A stretch of 64,000 nt of DNA from Mycobacterium fragae (GTDB lineage: Bacteria > Actinomycetota > Actinomycetes > Mycobacteriales > Mycobacteriaceae), in NCBI RefSeq assembly GCF_002102185.1, contig NZ_LQOW01000006.1, positions 124,001 through 188,000 on the forward strand, read 5' to 3'. Positions 33,277 to 42,183 of the stretch are shown here, piece after piece (position 1 is the first letter of the stretch; each line of letters opens with the position of its first letter). Position numbers and translations under genes: made by a program. The notes under the pieces are model-generated. The model made no database searches and was not told the origin of the DNA. It saw nothing but the letters and a program-made list of their open reading frames with translations.

Positions 33277-34035
33277 TCAGAGCTGATTTTCCGGCCCAAC
33301 GACCGCCCACACCGTTTTTCCGGACGGGGTCGGCGTGCTGCCCCAGGCGCGGCACACCGACGCGACGATTGCCAGCCCGGACACCCGATCGCCGCCGCGG
33401 TAAGGGTCTTCATGGCGGACCGCCGGTGTCGAGCTGCCGTCCTGCACCGAGATGCTGACCGTCTCACGGTTCGATTCGAGTATCACCACAGGCGCGCTGA
33501 CCGTGTGCTGCAGGACGTTCTCGACGAACACATTGACAATGACCGTCGCGGCCGGGATGAGGTCGGTCTGCGACCAGGCATCCAGCCGCTCGGCCACCAT
33601 TTCGCGGGCCGTGCGCAGGCTGGCAAGCGAAGCCGGCAATTCCGCGCGAGCACGCAGCCGGCCGTGTCGATTGTCGTCGGTGAGCGCGCCCAGCGCCTCT
33701 TCGACGGTGGCGTGCACCGGCACATAGCGCGTCACACCGGTGCGGACGATGGTCCTTCGGCGGCCGGCGTGTTCGCATACCAGGATGATCGGAACATCGG
33801 GCCAGGTGCTGACGTGCCAACGCGCACTGGTGAACACCGACCATGCGGAGGATGCCGGGACGTCGAGCGCGTTGACGTCGACGATGACCGCCCGCGGCTC
33901 ATCCAATGCCGCCTTGATGATGGCGTCCCGCAGCTTCAGGTAGGTGCTGCTGTCGAGGATCCCTTCGATGGCGAGCAGACAGACAGCTCCCGCCGCCTCG
34001 GCGGAAACTGCCAGTGGGCTGAGGGGCCTACCCAT
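33277..34035 (-). CDS. STAS domain fused to HATPase (anti-sigma-type) domain
   Basis: The 252-residue protein combines an N-terminal STAS-like segment (residues 15-115; AIEGILDSSTYLKLRD and AVIVDVNALDVPASSAW, the latter containing the serine region usually phosphorylated) with a C-terminal GHKL/HATPase domain (about 145-250; VNVFVENVLQHT as N-box, SVQDGSSTPA as G1, GLAIVASVC). These occur separately in anti-sigma partner switching (RsbV/SpoIIAA with RsbW/SpoIIAB). A fusion would place antagonist and kinase in one chain. It overlaps the upstream CheB gene by 8 bases and precedes CheR-PAS. Confidence 0.8.
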   Translation of the reverse strand: MGRPLSPLAVSAEAAGAVCLLAIEGILDSSTYLKLRDAIIKAALDEPRAVIVDVNALDVPASSAWSVFTSARWHVSTWPDVPIILVCEHAGRRRTIVRTGVTRYVPVHATVEEALGALTDDNRHGRLRARAELPASLASLRTAREMVAERLDAWSQTDLIPAATVIVNVFVENVLQHTVSAPVVILESNRETVSISVQDGSSTPAVRHEDPYRGGDRVSGLAIVASVCRAWGSTPTPSGKTVWAVVGPENQL

Positions 34036-35032
34036 CGGGCTCCCGGTGTTTGGTGTAGGCCTCCGACAGCCGGCTGCCCAGGATCGACATCGCGTGCTCG
34101 GCCTCTTCGGCGATCGCCTCGTATCGCTCGCTGAGCATCCCGGGGTTGACCTGGTCGGCCAGCCGGCGCGACAGCTTGGCCTTCTCCTGCAGGCTGCGCA
34201 TCGCGACCCACATCGCGCCCTCGATCTCCTCGTCGCGCGCCCGCAGCAGCGCGTCGGCGCTCCAGGCGTGACCGACCTGGCAGCGGTAATTGCCCTCGCT
34301 GACGGCGATCAGCGATCCATTGCAGTCCGGGCAGGTGTAGCCGGACGGTGGGCCGAGGTCTTCGGTGTCGAACTCGGTGGAGAACCGTCCCGCCATCGCA
34401 ATTCGGTTTTCCAGCTCCATGCGCGCGTCGGGTTCCATTTCGCGTTCCTCGAATTCTCGATCGGCCAACTGTTTGAGGAGTCCGCCTACCTCGATCGCCG
34501 ACACCTCGTGGTCGATCACTCCGGCTTCGATGGCGTTGAGCGGCATGGCAGGAAACAGCGCCTCCGTGGGTGATTGGGCGATCGTCGTTCCGCCGCGCGA
34601 CCGGATGGCGGCGGATCCCAGCGTGCCGTCGTCGAGCACACCGGACAGCAGAACACTGACCGCCCGCTGGCGGAATCCCAGCGCCACCGAACGGAACAAC
34701 GCGTTGATCGCGGGGCGGTGGCCGTTCTCGGTAGGGCCCTCTGACAGCGCAATCCGGTGGTCGTCGATGAGCAAGTGCCGATTCGGAACGGCAACCCGGA
34801 TGGTGCCCGGTTCCAACGGTTCTCCGTCGACGGCCTGAGCTGCCGGCAATGGCCCGTTGCGATCCAGGATGCGGGCCAATACGCTCGGCGCTCCGCTCGG
34901 CATGTGCAGTGCCACCAGGACGGCATACGGTAGGTCCGGCGGCAGGCCGGCCGCAAACTGCGTGAGGGCCTCAACCCCGCCGGCCGACGCGCCGACGGCG
35001 ACCACGTTGAGTGCTTTGTTCTCGACTGCCAT
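34028..35032 (-). CDS. CheB-type methylesterase with C-terminal zinc ribbon, copy 2
   Basis: The 334-residue protein (ATG at 35032; GTG at 35044 possible) has a CheB catalytic domain in residues 1-185 with all three residues: serine in VGASAGGVEAL, histidine in LVALHMPSG, aspartate in LSGVLDDGTLGS. Residues about 230-265 form a zinc-ribbon-like unit (CPDCNGSLIAVSEGNYRCQVGHAW), followed by a long helix. CheB-zinc ribbon proteins of this type occur with CheR-PAS in non-chemotactic systems. It heads the operon CheB, STAS-HATPase, CheR-PAS. The target is unknown; it may reverse methylation by the neighbouring CheR. Confidence 0.85.
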   Translation of the reverse strand: MAVENKALNVVAVGASAGGVEALTQFAAGLPPDLPYAVLVALHMPSGAPSVLARILDRNGPLPAAQAVDGEPLEPGTIRVAVPNRHLLIDDHRIALSEGPTENGHRPAINALFRSVALGFRQRAVSVLLSGVLDDGTLGSAAIRSRGGTTIAQSPTEALFPAMPLNAIEAGVIDHEVSAIEVGGLLKQLADREFEEREMEPDARMELENRIAMAGRFSTEFDTEDLGPPSGYTCPDCNGSLIAVSEGNYRCQVGHAWSADALLRARDEEIEGAMWVAMRSLQEKAKLSRRLADQVNPGMLSERYEAIAEEAEHAMSILGSRLSEAYTKHREPDG

Positions 35033-35104
35033 TGGGCTCGCCACCGTTCTGGGTGTACCCGCAGGGCCATAGAGGCAACCCCGCTAGTGCGGCATCCGAC
35101 CAGC

Positions 35105-36259
35105 CTACGCGTGTCGGCTGCCGCCCGAAACGGTGAGTTCGACTGCTGTCAGCGCGAACGGAGGTGCGCCCACGCCGGCGATCGAGTGCGTACCCTGCGC
35201 GGTTTCCTCGGTGATGCGTGCCGACGCGCTGCGCGCTCCCGCCGCAATCGTCACTGCCCGCACCCGCTTGAGCAGATCCGCAGGCAACTGGTCGAAAACG
35301 GTTCCCTGCCAATGGTATTGGCCATCTATAGGGTCGACGTGCCCGGTCAGCCGAACCCGCACCTGTCGGCAGGTGTCGGCCACGGTCAGCGTGGCCATGC
35401 CGTCGTAAGTATCGTCGCGCACATCAATTGATGACGACAGGTCAAATGCCGATGCCGCAAAACGACGGGATGCACGGCGCAGATAGACCCGCTCGTTGAA
35501 CACCTGTTGATTACTGTGGCGCACCTCGATGCGGGTACTGGCGGCGCCTTTCATCAGCTTCAGGCATTCCAGCACGTAGCGCAGTGCGGCATCCGACTCG
35601 GGTCCGCCGACCATGAAGTAATTCGGGAAGCCGTGGACGGCGACGCCGAGGTAGGGCTCCATGCCGTCGCGCCAGGCCTGCCGAATGGTCAGCCCGCGGG
35701 CGCCGACCAGCGTCTCGTCATCGATCGAATCGGAAATCGTGAGCCCGGTGCCGTAGATGATGGCGTCGGCGTCATGGTGCGAACCGTCGCGGCAGCGGAT
35801 GCCCGAGGTGGTCACGGCCTCGACGGGTGATCGCACTACTTCGGCCTGGCGCCGCAGGTAGCGCCGTGGCCGTCGCGCTGGTGCGACGACGCGGCGCGGC
35901 GGAAGCGGGAAGACCTTGACCGAGGCCGCCGAGGCCGTCAGCCGGCCGATGATGTGCCCGGCGGCGGCATCGGCGCCGATCACCGCGATGCTCTTGGCGG
36001 TGGCGTCGAAATCGGGCTTCGGCGCCGCCGAATGAAACGACGTCTCGCGAAAGTCGTTGCGGCCCTGCAGGTTAGGGATCCACGGCACGAACGGCGACTG
36101 GTGGGTGATGACGGTTCGGGCGTGGCGGGTCTGGTTGTCGTCGGTGGTCAGCGTCCAGGTGTCCGTGCGGTCGTCGAATACCGCGCTGATCACCGGGCGG
36201 TCCACGGTGGGGAAGCCGGCGATTTGGCCGCCGAGACTGACGACGTCGTCGCGGATCAC
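35105..36259 (-). CDS. Flavin-monooxygenase-like protein lacking the N-terminal FAD motif, with DUF4873-like tail
   Basis: The GTG at 36259 overlaps the stop of the diiron gene (GTGA), giving 384 residues. The protein starts at a segment corresponding to the middle of flavin monooxygenases and contains the NADP-binding-type VIGADAAAGHIIGRL and the late YGTGL region (AIIYGTGLTISDSI), but no N-terminal G-x-G-x-x-G for FAD. The C-terminal ~90 residues resemble the DUF4873 domain of mycobacterial monooxygenases. A short protein at the same place in M. tuberculosis (Rv0943c) is annotated as monooxygenase, as recalled. It may need a partner, perhaps the coupled diiron protein. Confidence 0.65.
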   Translation of the reverse strand: MIRDDVVSLGGQIAGFPTVDRPVISAVFDDRTDTWTLTTDDNQTRHARTVITHQSPFVPWIPNLQGRNDFRETSFHSAAPKPDFDATAKSIAVIGADAAAGHIIGRLTASAASVKVFPLPPRRVVAPARRPRRYLRRQAEVVRSPVEAVTTSGIRCRDGSHHDADAIIYGTGLTISDSIDDETLVGARGLTIRQAWRDGMEPYLGVAVHGFPNYFMVGGPESDAALRYVLECLKLMKGAASTRIEVRHSNQQVFNERVYLRRASRRFAASAFDLSSSIDVRDDTYDGMATLTVADTCRQVRVRLTGHVDPIDGQYHWQGTVFDQLPADLLKRVRAVTIAAGARSASARITEETAQGTHSIAGVGAPPFALTAVELTVSGGSRHA

Positions 36260-37149
36260 AGGAACTTGCTGCGCGTCCACCCTCGACGCGCGATCGGGCC
36301 CATCAGCCCCACCTCGGTGAGGAACTCCGCCAGCGGGGCGAAGCCTGCCACCTGCACTTCGTGACGGTGCGCGCTGTTGCGTGCGGTGGCGCGGGCCCGA
36401 CGCGCATCCAGCCCTGCTCGCGCATAGGGCACGGGGTTGGTGAACAGATAGCGGAAAAACCAGCCGCCCAGGCCATTGATGTTGGCGACGAACCACTTCT
36501 CGAGCCGCCCCATCCGGGGCACCCGCTTGCGCAGGCCGTCGCGCGCGAACTGAATGTGGCGAGCCTCTTCGGTGACGTGAATTCGCATCAGCCGCTGGAT
36601 CATCGGCTGCAGTTCGGGATCGTCCATCATCTGGCGCTGCAGCGAGTCGAAGATCTCTTCGCCGATCAGCGCAGCCACCCACAGCACCGAGCCGCGGAAA
36701 AAGAACGGCAGGCTGTTGATGATGACCCGGTGGTAGAGCCGCGGGCGCACCGGCTTGGCGCCGACCCGTTCGATCGCCTTGCCGAACATCACCATGTGGC
36801 GGGTTTCGTCGCCCAGCTCGGTCAGCGCGTAGTGGGTTGACCGGGTGGTCGGGTCCTTGTGCATCAGCTTGCGCAACAGCGCCTGATTGAGGATGTTCTC
36901 GAACCAGATCCCGGCCGACAGCGTGTTCACCAATTCCTGACGGGACAATTCGATGCGCTGCGCGCGGGTCATCTCGTCCCACATCGGCGTGCCGTAGAGC
37001 GACACGATTCTCGGCGGCAGATAGAACTTGTCCGGGTCCAGCGGGGCGTCCCAGTCGATGTCGACAACCGGCTCGTAGGACTTCTTGACCGATCCCTTGA
37101 GCAAGCGCTCCGAGAACTCTTCCCGACCGGTCTTCGCCGCAATGGTCAT
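36256..37149 (-). CDS. AurF-like diiron oxygenase
   Basis: The 297-residue protein is a ferritin-like diiron protein of the AurF (p-aminobenzoate N-oxygenase) type. Metal-ligand helices include a first glutamate region NTLSAGIWFENILNQ, ELGDETRHMVMF with E-x-x-x-H near residue 110, and HVTEEARHIQFARDG (E-E-x-x-H) near 190. Such enzymes oxidise amines or hydroxylate small molecules. The last 25 residues diverge from the core. It starts downstream of a 17-bp palindrome shared with cobF, and its stop overlaps the start of the monooxygenase-like gene, so the two are coupled. The substrate is unknown. Confidence 0.8.
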   Translation of the reverse strand: MTIAAKTGREEFSERLLKGSVKKSYEPVVDIDWDAPLDPDKFYLPPRIVSLYGTPMWDEMTRAQRIELSRQELVNTLSAGIWFENILNQALLRKLMHKDPTTRSTHYALTELGDETRHMVMFGKAIERVGAKPVRPRLYHRVIINSLPFFFRGSVLWVAALIGEEIFDSLQRQMMDDPELQPMIQRLMRIHVTEEARHIQFARDGLRKRVPRMGRLEKWFVANINGLGGWFFRYLFTNPVPYARAGLDARRARATARNSAHRHEVQVAGFAPLAEFLTEVGLMGPIARRGWTRSKFL

Positions 37150-37175
37150 GGCGCCCCTCCTCGTCGCTGAAGCGT

Positions 37176-37204
37176 CGATACCGATGGTATCGGGTACCGA
37201 TGGT
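37176..37204. promoter_or_regulatory. Perfect palindrome with direct repeat, candidate TetR-type operator
   Basis: CGATACC-GAT-GGTATCG (37176-37192) is a 17-base palindrome, and its TACCGATGGT core repeats exactly at 37195-37204. It lies 27 bases before the diiron-oxygenase start (37149) and 31 bases before cobF (37235). Size and symmetry fit a TetR-family operator; no such regulator gene is adjacent, so the binder is unknown. Confidence 0.55.
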
Positions 37205-37234
37205 TGCGACTAGACCTTATTAGGCTTTGCCCGT

Positions 37235-37978
37235 ATGACCCGGCACATCCACGTCATCGGCATCGGCGCGGGAGATCCCGAGTACGTCACTGTCCAAGCG
37301 ATCGAGGCGCTCAACCAGACGCGGGTCTTCTTCGCGATGGACAAGGGTTCGGCCAAGAGCGACCTGGTGGGGCTGCGCCGGGAGATCTGCTCGCGGTTCA
37401 TCCGCCGGCCCGACTACCGCTTCGTCGAGCTGCCCGATCCGCAACGCTCGACGGATACCGACTACCCGGAGGCGGTTTCCGACTGGCACGCGGCGCGCGC
37501 CCGCATCTGGTCGACGGCCATTACGAACGAGCTGGCTCCCGACGGTGTCGGAGCCTTTCTGGCCTGGGGTGACCCGTCGCTCTACGACAGCACGCTGCGC
37601 ATCCTCGACGCCGTCGCCGCCGACATCGACATCAGCTACGACGTCATCCCGGGTATCACCGCCATCCAGGCGCTGACGGCGCGGCACCGCATCCCGCTCA
37701 ACGACGTCGGGGAGCCGGTGCTGATCACCACCGGTCGGCAGCTTCGCGGCCGCGGGCTTTCCGGGTCGGCGGTGGTCATGCTCGACGGCGACTGCTCGTT
37801 TCTTGGCTGCCCGCCTGACACCCGGGTGTGGTGGGGCGCCTACCTCGGCACGGACGACGAGCTGCTGGTAGCCGGGACGGTCGGAGAAGTCGGGCAGCGG
37901 ATCGCCGAGCTGCGAGCCGACGCCCGTGCCCGGCATGGCTGGATCATGGACACCTACTTATTGCGGCCGGCGGAGTAG
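37235..37978 (+). CDS. cobF: Precorrin-6A synthase (deacetylating)
   Basis: The 247-residue SAM-dependent tetrapyrrole methylase starts with HVIGIGAGDPEYVTVQAIEALN, the family's glycine-rich first motif, and has GAFLAWGDPSLYDSTLRIL and DVIPGITAIQALTARHRIPL as later motifs. CobF methylates C-1 with loss of acetyl in the aerobic cobalamin pathway. The gene is lost in the M. tuberculosis complex but present in M. canettii and many other mycobacteria (known), so an intact copy excludes the complex. TAGGCT (37221-37226) eight bases before the ATG could give a leaderless mRNA. No cobalamin riboswitch fits the 85-base upstream gap. Confidence 0.88.
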   Translation: MTRHIHVIGIGAGDPEYVTVQAIEALNQTRVFFAMDKGSAKSDLVGLRREICSRFIRRPDYRFVELPDPQRSTDTDYPEAVSDWHAARARIWSTAITNELAPDGVGAFLAWGDPSLYDSTLRILDAVAADIDISYDVIPGITAIQALTARHRIPLNDVGEPVLITTGRQLRGRGLSGSAVVMLDGDCSFLGCPPDTRVWWGAYLGTDDELLVAGTVGEVGQRIAELRADARARHGWIMDTYLLRPAE

Positions 37979-37988
37979 TTTCCTCGCC

Positions 37989-38390
37989 ATGGGCCAATTT
38001 CTCATCCGCGCCGCGTTGACCGGATTAGCCCTCTGGGTGGTCAGCCTCGTCGTCCATGGACTCAGCTTCGTCGGCGGTGACACCCGGTTGCAGAGGGCCG
38101 GCATCATCTTTGTCGTAGCGGTGATCTTCGGCCTGGTCAACGCATTCATCAAGCCGATCGTGCAGATTCTGTCCATCCCGCTCTACATCCTCACCCTGGG
38201 CCTGTTCCACATCGTCATCAACGCCCTGATGCTGTGGCTCACCGCCTGGATCACCAGCCACACCACCCATTGGGGGCTGCAGATCGACCACTTCTGGTGG
38301 ACTGCGATCTGGGCGGCCATCGTCTTGTCGATCGTGAGCTGGGTGCTCTCGCTGGTTGCTCGCGACGTGAGGCGCACAGCTCGCCGCTGA
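37989..38390 (+). CDS. Phage-holin-4-2-like membrane protein (PF04020 type)
   Basis: The 133-residue protein starts 10 bases after cobF and has four predicted membrane helices (about 5-22, 35-55, 60-85, 100-125). The central LVNAFIKPIVQILSIPLYILTLGLF matches the small family of bacterial membrane proteins called phage-holin-4-2, which despite the name are chromosomal and of unknown function. It ends with a basic cytoplasmic tail (RDVRRTARR). It may be co-transcribed with cobF and fpg, which follows after 16 bases. Confidence 0.78.
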   Translation: MGQFLIRAALTGLALWVVSLVVHGLSFVGGDTRLQRAGIIFVVAVIFGLVNAFIKPIVQILSIPLYILTLGLFHIVINALMLWLTAWITSHTTHWGLQIDHFWWTAIWAAIVLSIVSWVLSLVARDVRRTARR

Positions 38391-38406
38391 CCGGCACACT
38401 GGACGC

Positions 38407-39270
38407 ATGCCTGAACTGCCCGAAGTCGAAGCGCTCGCCGACCACCTTCGCCGTCATGCCGTCGGCAGGACGATCGGGCGCGTCGACGTCGCCGCGTTTT
38501 CTGTGCTCAAGACCTTCGATCCGCCCATCAACGCGCTGCACGGTTTGACCGTCGCCGGCGCCGAGCGGTGGGGCAAGTACCTCGGTTTGCGGGCCGGGGA
38601 GCTGGTCTTGATCGCCCACCTCTCCCGGGCGGGCTGGCTGCGGTGGTCGGACAAGCTGGCCGGCGCGCCGCTGCGGCCCGGCAAAGGGCCGATCGCGCTG
38701 CGCGTGCACCTCGGCGCCCCCGGTGAGGCGCCCGGGTTCGACCTCACCGAGGCGGGCACGCAGAAGCGGCTAGCCGTATGGCTCGTCGACGACCCGGCGA
38801 AGGTGCCGGGCATCGCCGCGCTCGGGCCGGATGCGCTGCAGCTCAGCGTCGATGAGTTGGCCGGGCTGCTGGCCGGGCAAAGCGGCCGGATCAAGACCGT
38901 CATCACCGACCAGAAGGTGATCGCTGGAATCGGCAACGCCTACAGCGACGAGATTCTGCACGTCGCCAAGATCTCTCCGTTCGCCACGGCCGGCAAACTC
39001 TCGGATGCACAGCTGGCGGCGTTGCACGAGGCGATGATCTCGGTGCTGACCGACGCGGTGACCCGTTCGGTCGGCCAGCAGGCCGCCACGCTGAAGGGCG
39101 AGAAGCGCTCCGGTTTACGGGTGCATGCCCGCACCGGGTTGCCGTGCCCGGTATGCGGGGACACGGTTCGTGAAGTGTCATTCGCGGACAAGTCGTTTCA
39201 GTACTGCCCGACCTGTCAGACCGGCGGCAAGGTGCTGGCCGACCGGCGGATGTCACGCCTCTTGAAATAG
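38407..39270 (+). CDS. fpg: Formamidopyrimidine-DNA glycosylase-family protein
   Basis: The 287-residue protein begins MPELPEVE, with the catalytic proline 2 and glutamate 3 of Fpg/Nei enzymes. The H2TH region includes GIGNAYSDEILHVAKISP, and a C-terminal zinc finger is formed by CPVCGDTV and YCPTCQTGG. It removes oxidised bases in base-excision repair. Loop segments differ from the classical MutM, and the recalled Rv0944 at this position is a second Fpg-like gene in M. tuberculosis, so it may have altered substrate choice. Confidence 0.88.
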   Translation: MPELPEVEALADHLRRHAVGRTIGRVDVAAFSVLKTFDPPINALHGLTVAGAERWGKYLGLRAGELVLIAHLSRAGWLRWSDKLAGAPLRPGKGPIALRVHLGAPGEAPGFDLTEAGTQKRLAVWLVDDPAKVPGIAALGPDALQLSVDELAGLLAGQSGRIKTVITDQKVIAGIGNAYSDEILHVAKISPFATAGKLSDAQLAALHEAMISVLTDAVTRSVGQQAATLKGEKRSGLRVHARTGLPCPVCGDTVREVSFADKSFQYCPTCQTGGKVLADRRMSRLLK

Positions 39271-39354
39271 TGTCGAGCGTCGACTTGTTGCGGCAAACAC
39301 CTTCGGTTTGGCCCGACAACTCGACGTTCGACGGGCGCCGGTTAGGCTGCGGCA

Positions 39355-40104
39355 GTGACTCGCCAGAAGATACTCATCACCGGCGCGAGCTCGGGCCTGG
39401 GCGCCGGGATGGCTCGCGCTTTCGCCGCCAAGGGTCGCGACCTGGCGCTGTGCGCCCGTCGCACCGACCGGCTCGATGAGCTCAAAAATGAACTGACACA
39501 ACAACATCCGGGCATCAAGGTGGCCGTCGCAGCGCTTGACGTCAACGACCATGAGCAGGTGCCAAAGGTGTTCGGTGAGCTCACCGACGCCCTGGGTGGG
39601 ATCGACCGCGTCGTGGTCAACGCCGGCATCGGCAAGGGGGCGCCGCTGGGTTCGGGCAAGCTGTGGGCCAACAAGGCGACCATCGAGACCAACCTGGTGG
39701 CCGCGTTGGTGCAGATCGAAACGGCATTGGAGATGTTCAAGCAGGCTGGCTCGGGGCACCTGGTGCTGGTCTCGTCGGTGCTCGGCGCGAAAGGGGTCCC
39801 GGGCGTGAAGGCCGCCTATGCGGCCAGTAAGGCCGGCGTGCGGTCGCTGGGCGAATCGCTGCGTGCCGAGTACGCCAAGGGCCCGATCAAGGTGTCGGTG
39901 ATCGAGCCGGGCTACATCGAGTCGGAGATGACCGCCAAGTCCGGATCCACACTGTTCATGGTGGACAACGACACCGGCGTCAAGGCGTTGGTCGCCGCCA
40001 TCGAACGGGAGCCGGGCCGCGCCGCGGTGCCGTGGTGGCCGTGGGGTCCCATGGTTCAGCTGATGCGGGTGCTGCCGCCCCGGTTGACCAAACGCTTCGC
40101 CTAA
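39355..40104 (+). CDS. Short-chain dehydrogenase/reductase
   Basis: The 249-residue classical SDR has [18 protein letters not shown] (cofactor), VVNAGIG, catalytic serine in [11 protein letters not shown] and Y-x-x-x-K in YAASKAG. The sequence ends with a hydrophobic and basic tail ([17 protein letters not shown]), suggesting membrane association as in other mycobacterial SDRs of this group. The start is GTG, with no strong ribosome-binding site. It is convergent with pgi, the two stops overlapping by 4 bases. Position matches Rv0945. The substrate is unknown. Confidence 0.85.
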   Translation: MTRQKILITGASSGLGAGMARAFAAKGRDLALCARRTDRLDELKNELTQQHPGIKVAVAALDVNDHEQVPKVFGELTDALGGIDRVVVNAGIGKGAPLGSGKLWANKATIETNLVAALVQIETALEMFKQAGSGHLVLVSSVLGAKGVPGVKAAYAASKAGVRSLGESLRAEYAKGPIKVSVIEPGYIESEMTAKSGSTLFMVDNDTGVKALVAAIEREPGRAAVPWWPWGPMVQLMRVLPPRLTKRFA

Positions 40105-41765
40105 GCGCTGCGGCCTCGTTCGACGCGGTAGCGGCGCATCAGCGCGTCGGTTGAGCTGTCCGACTGCCTGCCTGGAGACGCCGCGTCCGAGATCACCGGC
40201 AGCAGCGCCTTGGCCTGCGTCTTGCCCAACTCCACACCCCACTGGTCGAACGAGTCGATGCCCCACACCACACCCTCGGTGAACACCTGATGCTCGTAGA
40301 GCGCGATCAGCTGCCCCAGCACCGAGGGGGTAAGCCGGTTGGCCAGAATCGACGTCGTCGGCCGGTTACCGGGCATCACCTTGTGCGGCACTACATCGGC
40401 GGGGGTGTCTTCGGCGGCGATCTCGTCGGCCGTCTTGCCGAACGCCAGCACCTGGGTCTGGGCGAAGAAATTGCTCATCAACAGGTCATGCATGCTGCCG
40501 GTGCCGTCGGCAGTGGCGAGATCGTCGACAGGTTGGGAAAAACCGATGAAATCGGCAGGAACCAACCGCGTGCCCTGATGCAACAACTGATAGAAGGCGT
40601 GCTGGCCGTTGGTTCCCGGTTCGCCCCAATAGATTTCACCGGTATCTGTGGTGACCGGGGTGCCGTCGGCGCGCGTCGACTTGCCGTTGGATTCCATCGT
40701 CAGCTGTTGCAGATAGGCGGCGAAGCGTGCCAGGTCATTGGAATATGGCAACACCGCCCGTGATTGCGCGCCGAAGAAGTTGGAGTACCACAGCTCGATC
40801 AGTCCGAGCAGTGCGGGGGCATTGGCCTCAAGGGGCGCAGTCTTGAAATGCTCGTCGACGATGTGGAATCCGGACAGAAACTCGGCGAAGGCCTCGCGTC
40901 CGATCGCGGCCATCACCGACAGCCCGATCGCCGAATCGACCGAATAGCGCCCGCCGACCCAGTCCCAGAAGCCGAACATGTTGGCGGTGTCGATGCCGAA
41001 ATCCGCGACCCGCTCTTTGTTGGTGGAGACCGCGACGAAGTGCTTGGCCACCGCGTCGTCCCCGAGCGCGTCGGTCAGCCAGCGCCGGGCCGCGGTGGCG
41101 TTCGTCAGCGTCTCCAGCGTGGAGAACGTCTTGGACGCGACGATGAAAAGCGTTGTGGCGGGGTCTAAGTCGGTCAACGTTGCGACCAGGTCCGCCGGGT
41201 CGACGTTGGAGACGAAACGCGCCGAAATGCCGGCGTCGGCGTAGTGGCGCAGCGCCTGATAGACCATCACCGGTCCCAGGTCCGAGCCGCCGATCCCGAT
41301 GTTGACGACGGTGCTGATGCGTTTGCCGGTGGCACCGGTCCATTCGCCGCTGCGCAGCCGGTCGGTGAACTCGCCCATGGCGTCCAATACGGCGTGGACA
41401 TCCTCGACCACGTTCTGTCCGTCGACGATCAGCTTGGCGTCGCGCGGCAGCCGCAGCGCGGTGTGCAGCACCGCGCGGTTCTCCGAGGTGTTGATGTGCG
41501 CGCCGGCGAACATCTCGTCGCGGCGTTGCTCGAGGTTCGCCGCCCGGGCCAGGGCGACCAGCAGTTTCAGCGTCTCGCGAGTGATGCGATGTTTGCTGTA
41601 GTCGATGTAGAGATCACCGACGGTGAGGGTTAACTCGCGGCCGCGGTCGGGATCCTCGGCGAAGATCTGGCGGAGATGGGTTTCGCCGATTTGCTCGTGA
41701 TGTCGGCGCAGGGCCTTCCACTCCGAAGTGGCCGTGATGTCGGGGATCTGTTGGACGGCAGGCAT
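40101..41765 (-). CDS. pgi: Glucose-6-phosphate isomerase
   Basis: The 554-residue enzyme interconverts glucose-6-phosphate and fructose-6-phosphate. It shows [31 protein letters not shown], both PGI signatures ([29 protein letters not shown]) and the catalytic glutamate region [16 protein letters not shown]. The length is normal. It is convergent with the SDR gene and precedes nothing on its strand but the chorismate mutase gene, 49 bases upstream. It would also handle hexose phosphates coming from polyol degradation encoded elsewhere in the window. Confidence 0.96.
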   Translation of the reverse strand: MPAVQQIPDITATSEWKALRRHHEQIGETHLRQIFAEDPDRGRELTLTVGDLYIDYSKHRITRETLKLLVALARAANLEQRRDEMFAGAHINTSENRAVLHTALRLPRDAKLIVDGQNVVEDVHAVLDAMGEFTDRLRSGEWTGATGKRISTVVNIGIGGSDLGPVMVYQALRHYADAGISARFVSNVDPADLVATLTDLDPATTLFIVASKTFSTLETLTNATAARRWLTDALGDDAVAKHFVAVSTNKERVADFGIDTANMFGFWDWVGGRYSVDSAIGLSVMAAIGREAFAEFLSGFHIVDEHFKTAPLEANAPALLGLIELWYSNFFGAQSRAVLPYSNDLARFAAYLQQLTMESNGKSTRADGTPVTTDTGEIYWGEPGTNGQHAFYQLLHQGTRLVPADFIGFSQPVDDLATADGTGSMHDLLMSNFFAQTQVLAFGKTADEIAAEDTPADVVPHKVMPGNRPTTSILANRLTPSVLGQLIALYEHQVFTEGVVWGIDSFDQWGVELGKTQAKALLPVISDAASPGRQSDSSTDALMRRYRVERGRSA

Positions 41766-41814
41766 GCTTCGACACTAGTCACGCCGCCCGTCCTCTAGCG
41801 CCGGCGCAGAGATG

Positions 41815-42078
41815 TCAGTGACCGAGCCGGCCGCGGCCCATGCGCAGCAGCAGCATCGCCAAGTCCTTGCCTTCGGAGCCGAGCTCGCTGTAGCGCTCGA
41901 TGACCTTCATCTCGCGACTGTGTACCAGCCGGGTGCCCCCGTTGGCCATCCGGACCTTGCCGATCGCCTGGGATACCTCGGTGCGACGTTTGACCGCGGC
42001 CAGGATCTCGGCGTCGAGCCGATCGATTTCCTGGCGCAGGTCATCGATGTCGGGAAGCTGTTCGGTTTCCATCGCCAT
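41815..42078 (-). CDS. AroQ-type chorismate mutase (intracellular)
   Basis: The 87-residue helical protein has the AroQ-delta pattern: LRQEIDRLDAEILAAVKRRTEVSQAIGKVRMANGG, then TRLVHSREMKVIERYSELG and the C-terminal LLLRMGRGRLGH that in the M. tuberculosis protein Rv0948c contacts DAHP synthase and is needed for activation (known). It converts chorismate to prephenate for Phe and Tyr synthesis. GGAG lies 10 bases before the ATG at 42078. It is upstream of pgi on the same strand and diverges from uvrD1 with a hairpin in between. Confidence 0.9.
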   Translation of the reverse strand: MAMETEQLPDIDDLRQEIDRLDAEILAAVKRRTEVSQAIGKVRMANGGTRLVHSREMKVIERYSELGSEGKDLAMLLLRMGRGRLGH

Positions 42079-42150
42079 TTATTGTGACTCCGCATTCTCG
42101 CTGTTGGTGGGGTTTTCGTCGGCATCCGTATCCGGACCCACACAACAGAC

Positions 42151-42183
42151 GAGCCCCGAATCCGGATGCGGACCTCGGGGCTC
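42151..42183. terminator. Strong hairpin between chorismate mutase and uvrD1
   Basis: GAGCCCCGA (42151-42159) and TCGGGGCTC (42175-42183) form a perfect 9-bp stem with a 15-base loop that can form a further 3-bp stem. It lies between two divergent genes, so it is not an ordinary end-of-operon terminator. On the minus strand the stem is followed by GTCTGTTGTGT, moderately U-rich. It may end a short minus-strand transcript or attenuate the chorismate mutase leader; both are inferred. Confidence 0.5.

Noticed and set aside
35105..36982. Longer version of the monooxygenase-like gene (625 codons)
   Set aside because: The first ~240 codons run out of frame through the diiron-oxygenase gene and show arginine-rich shadow composition. 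The GTG at 36259 with a GTGA overlap is the better start.
37150..37234. Cobalamin riboswitch ahead of cobF
   Set aside because: The 85-base gap is too short and lacks the B12-box pattern; it holds a palindrome instead.
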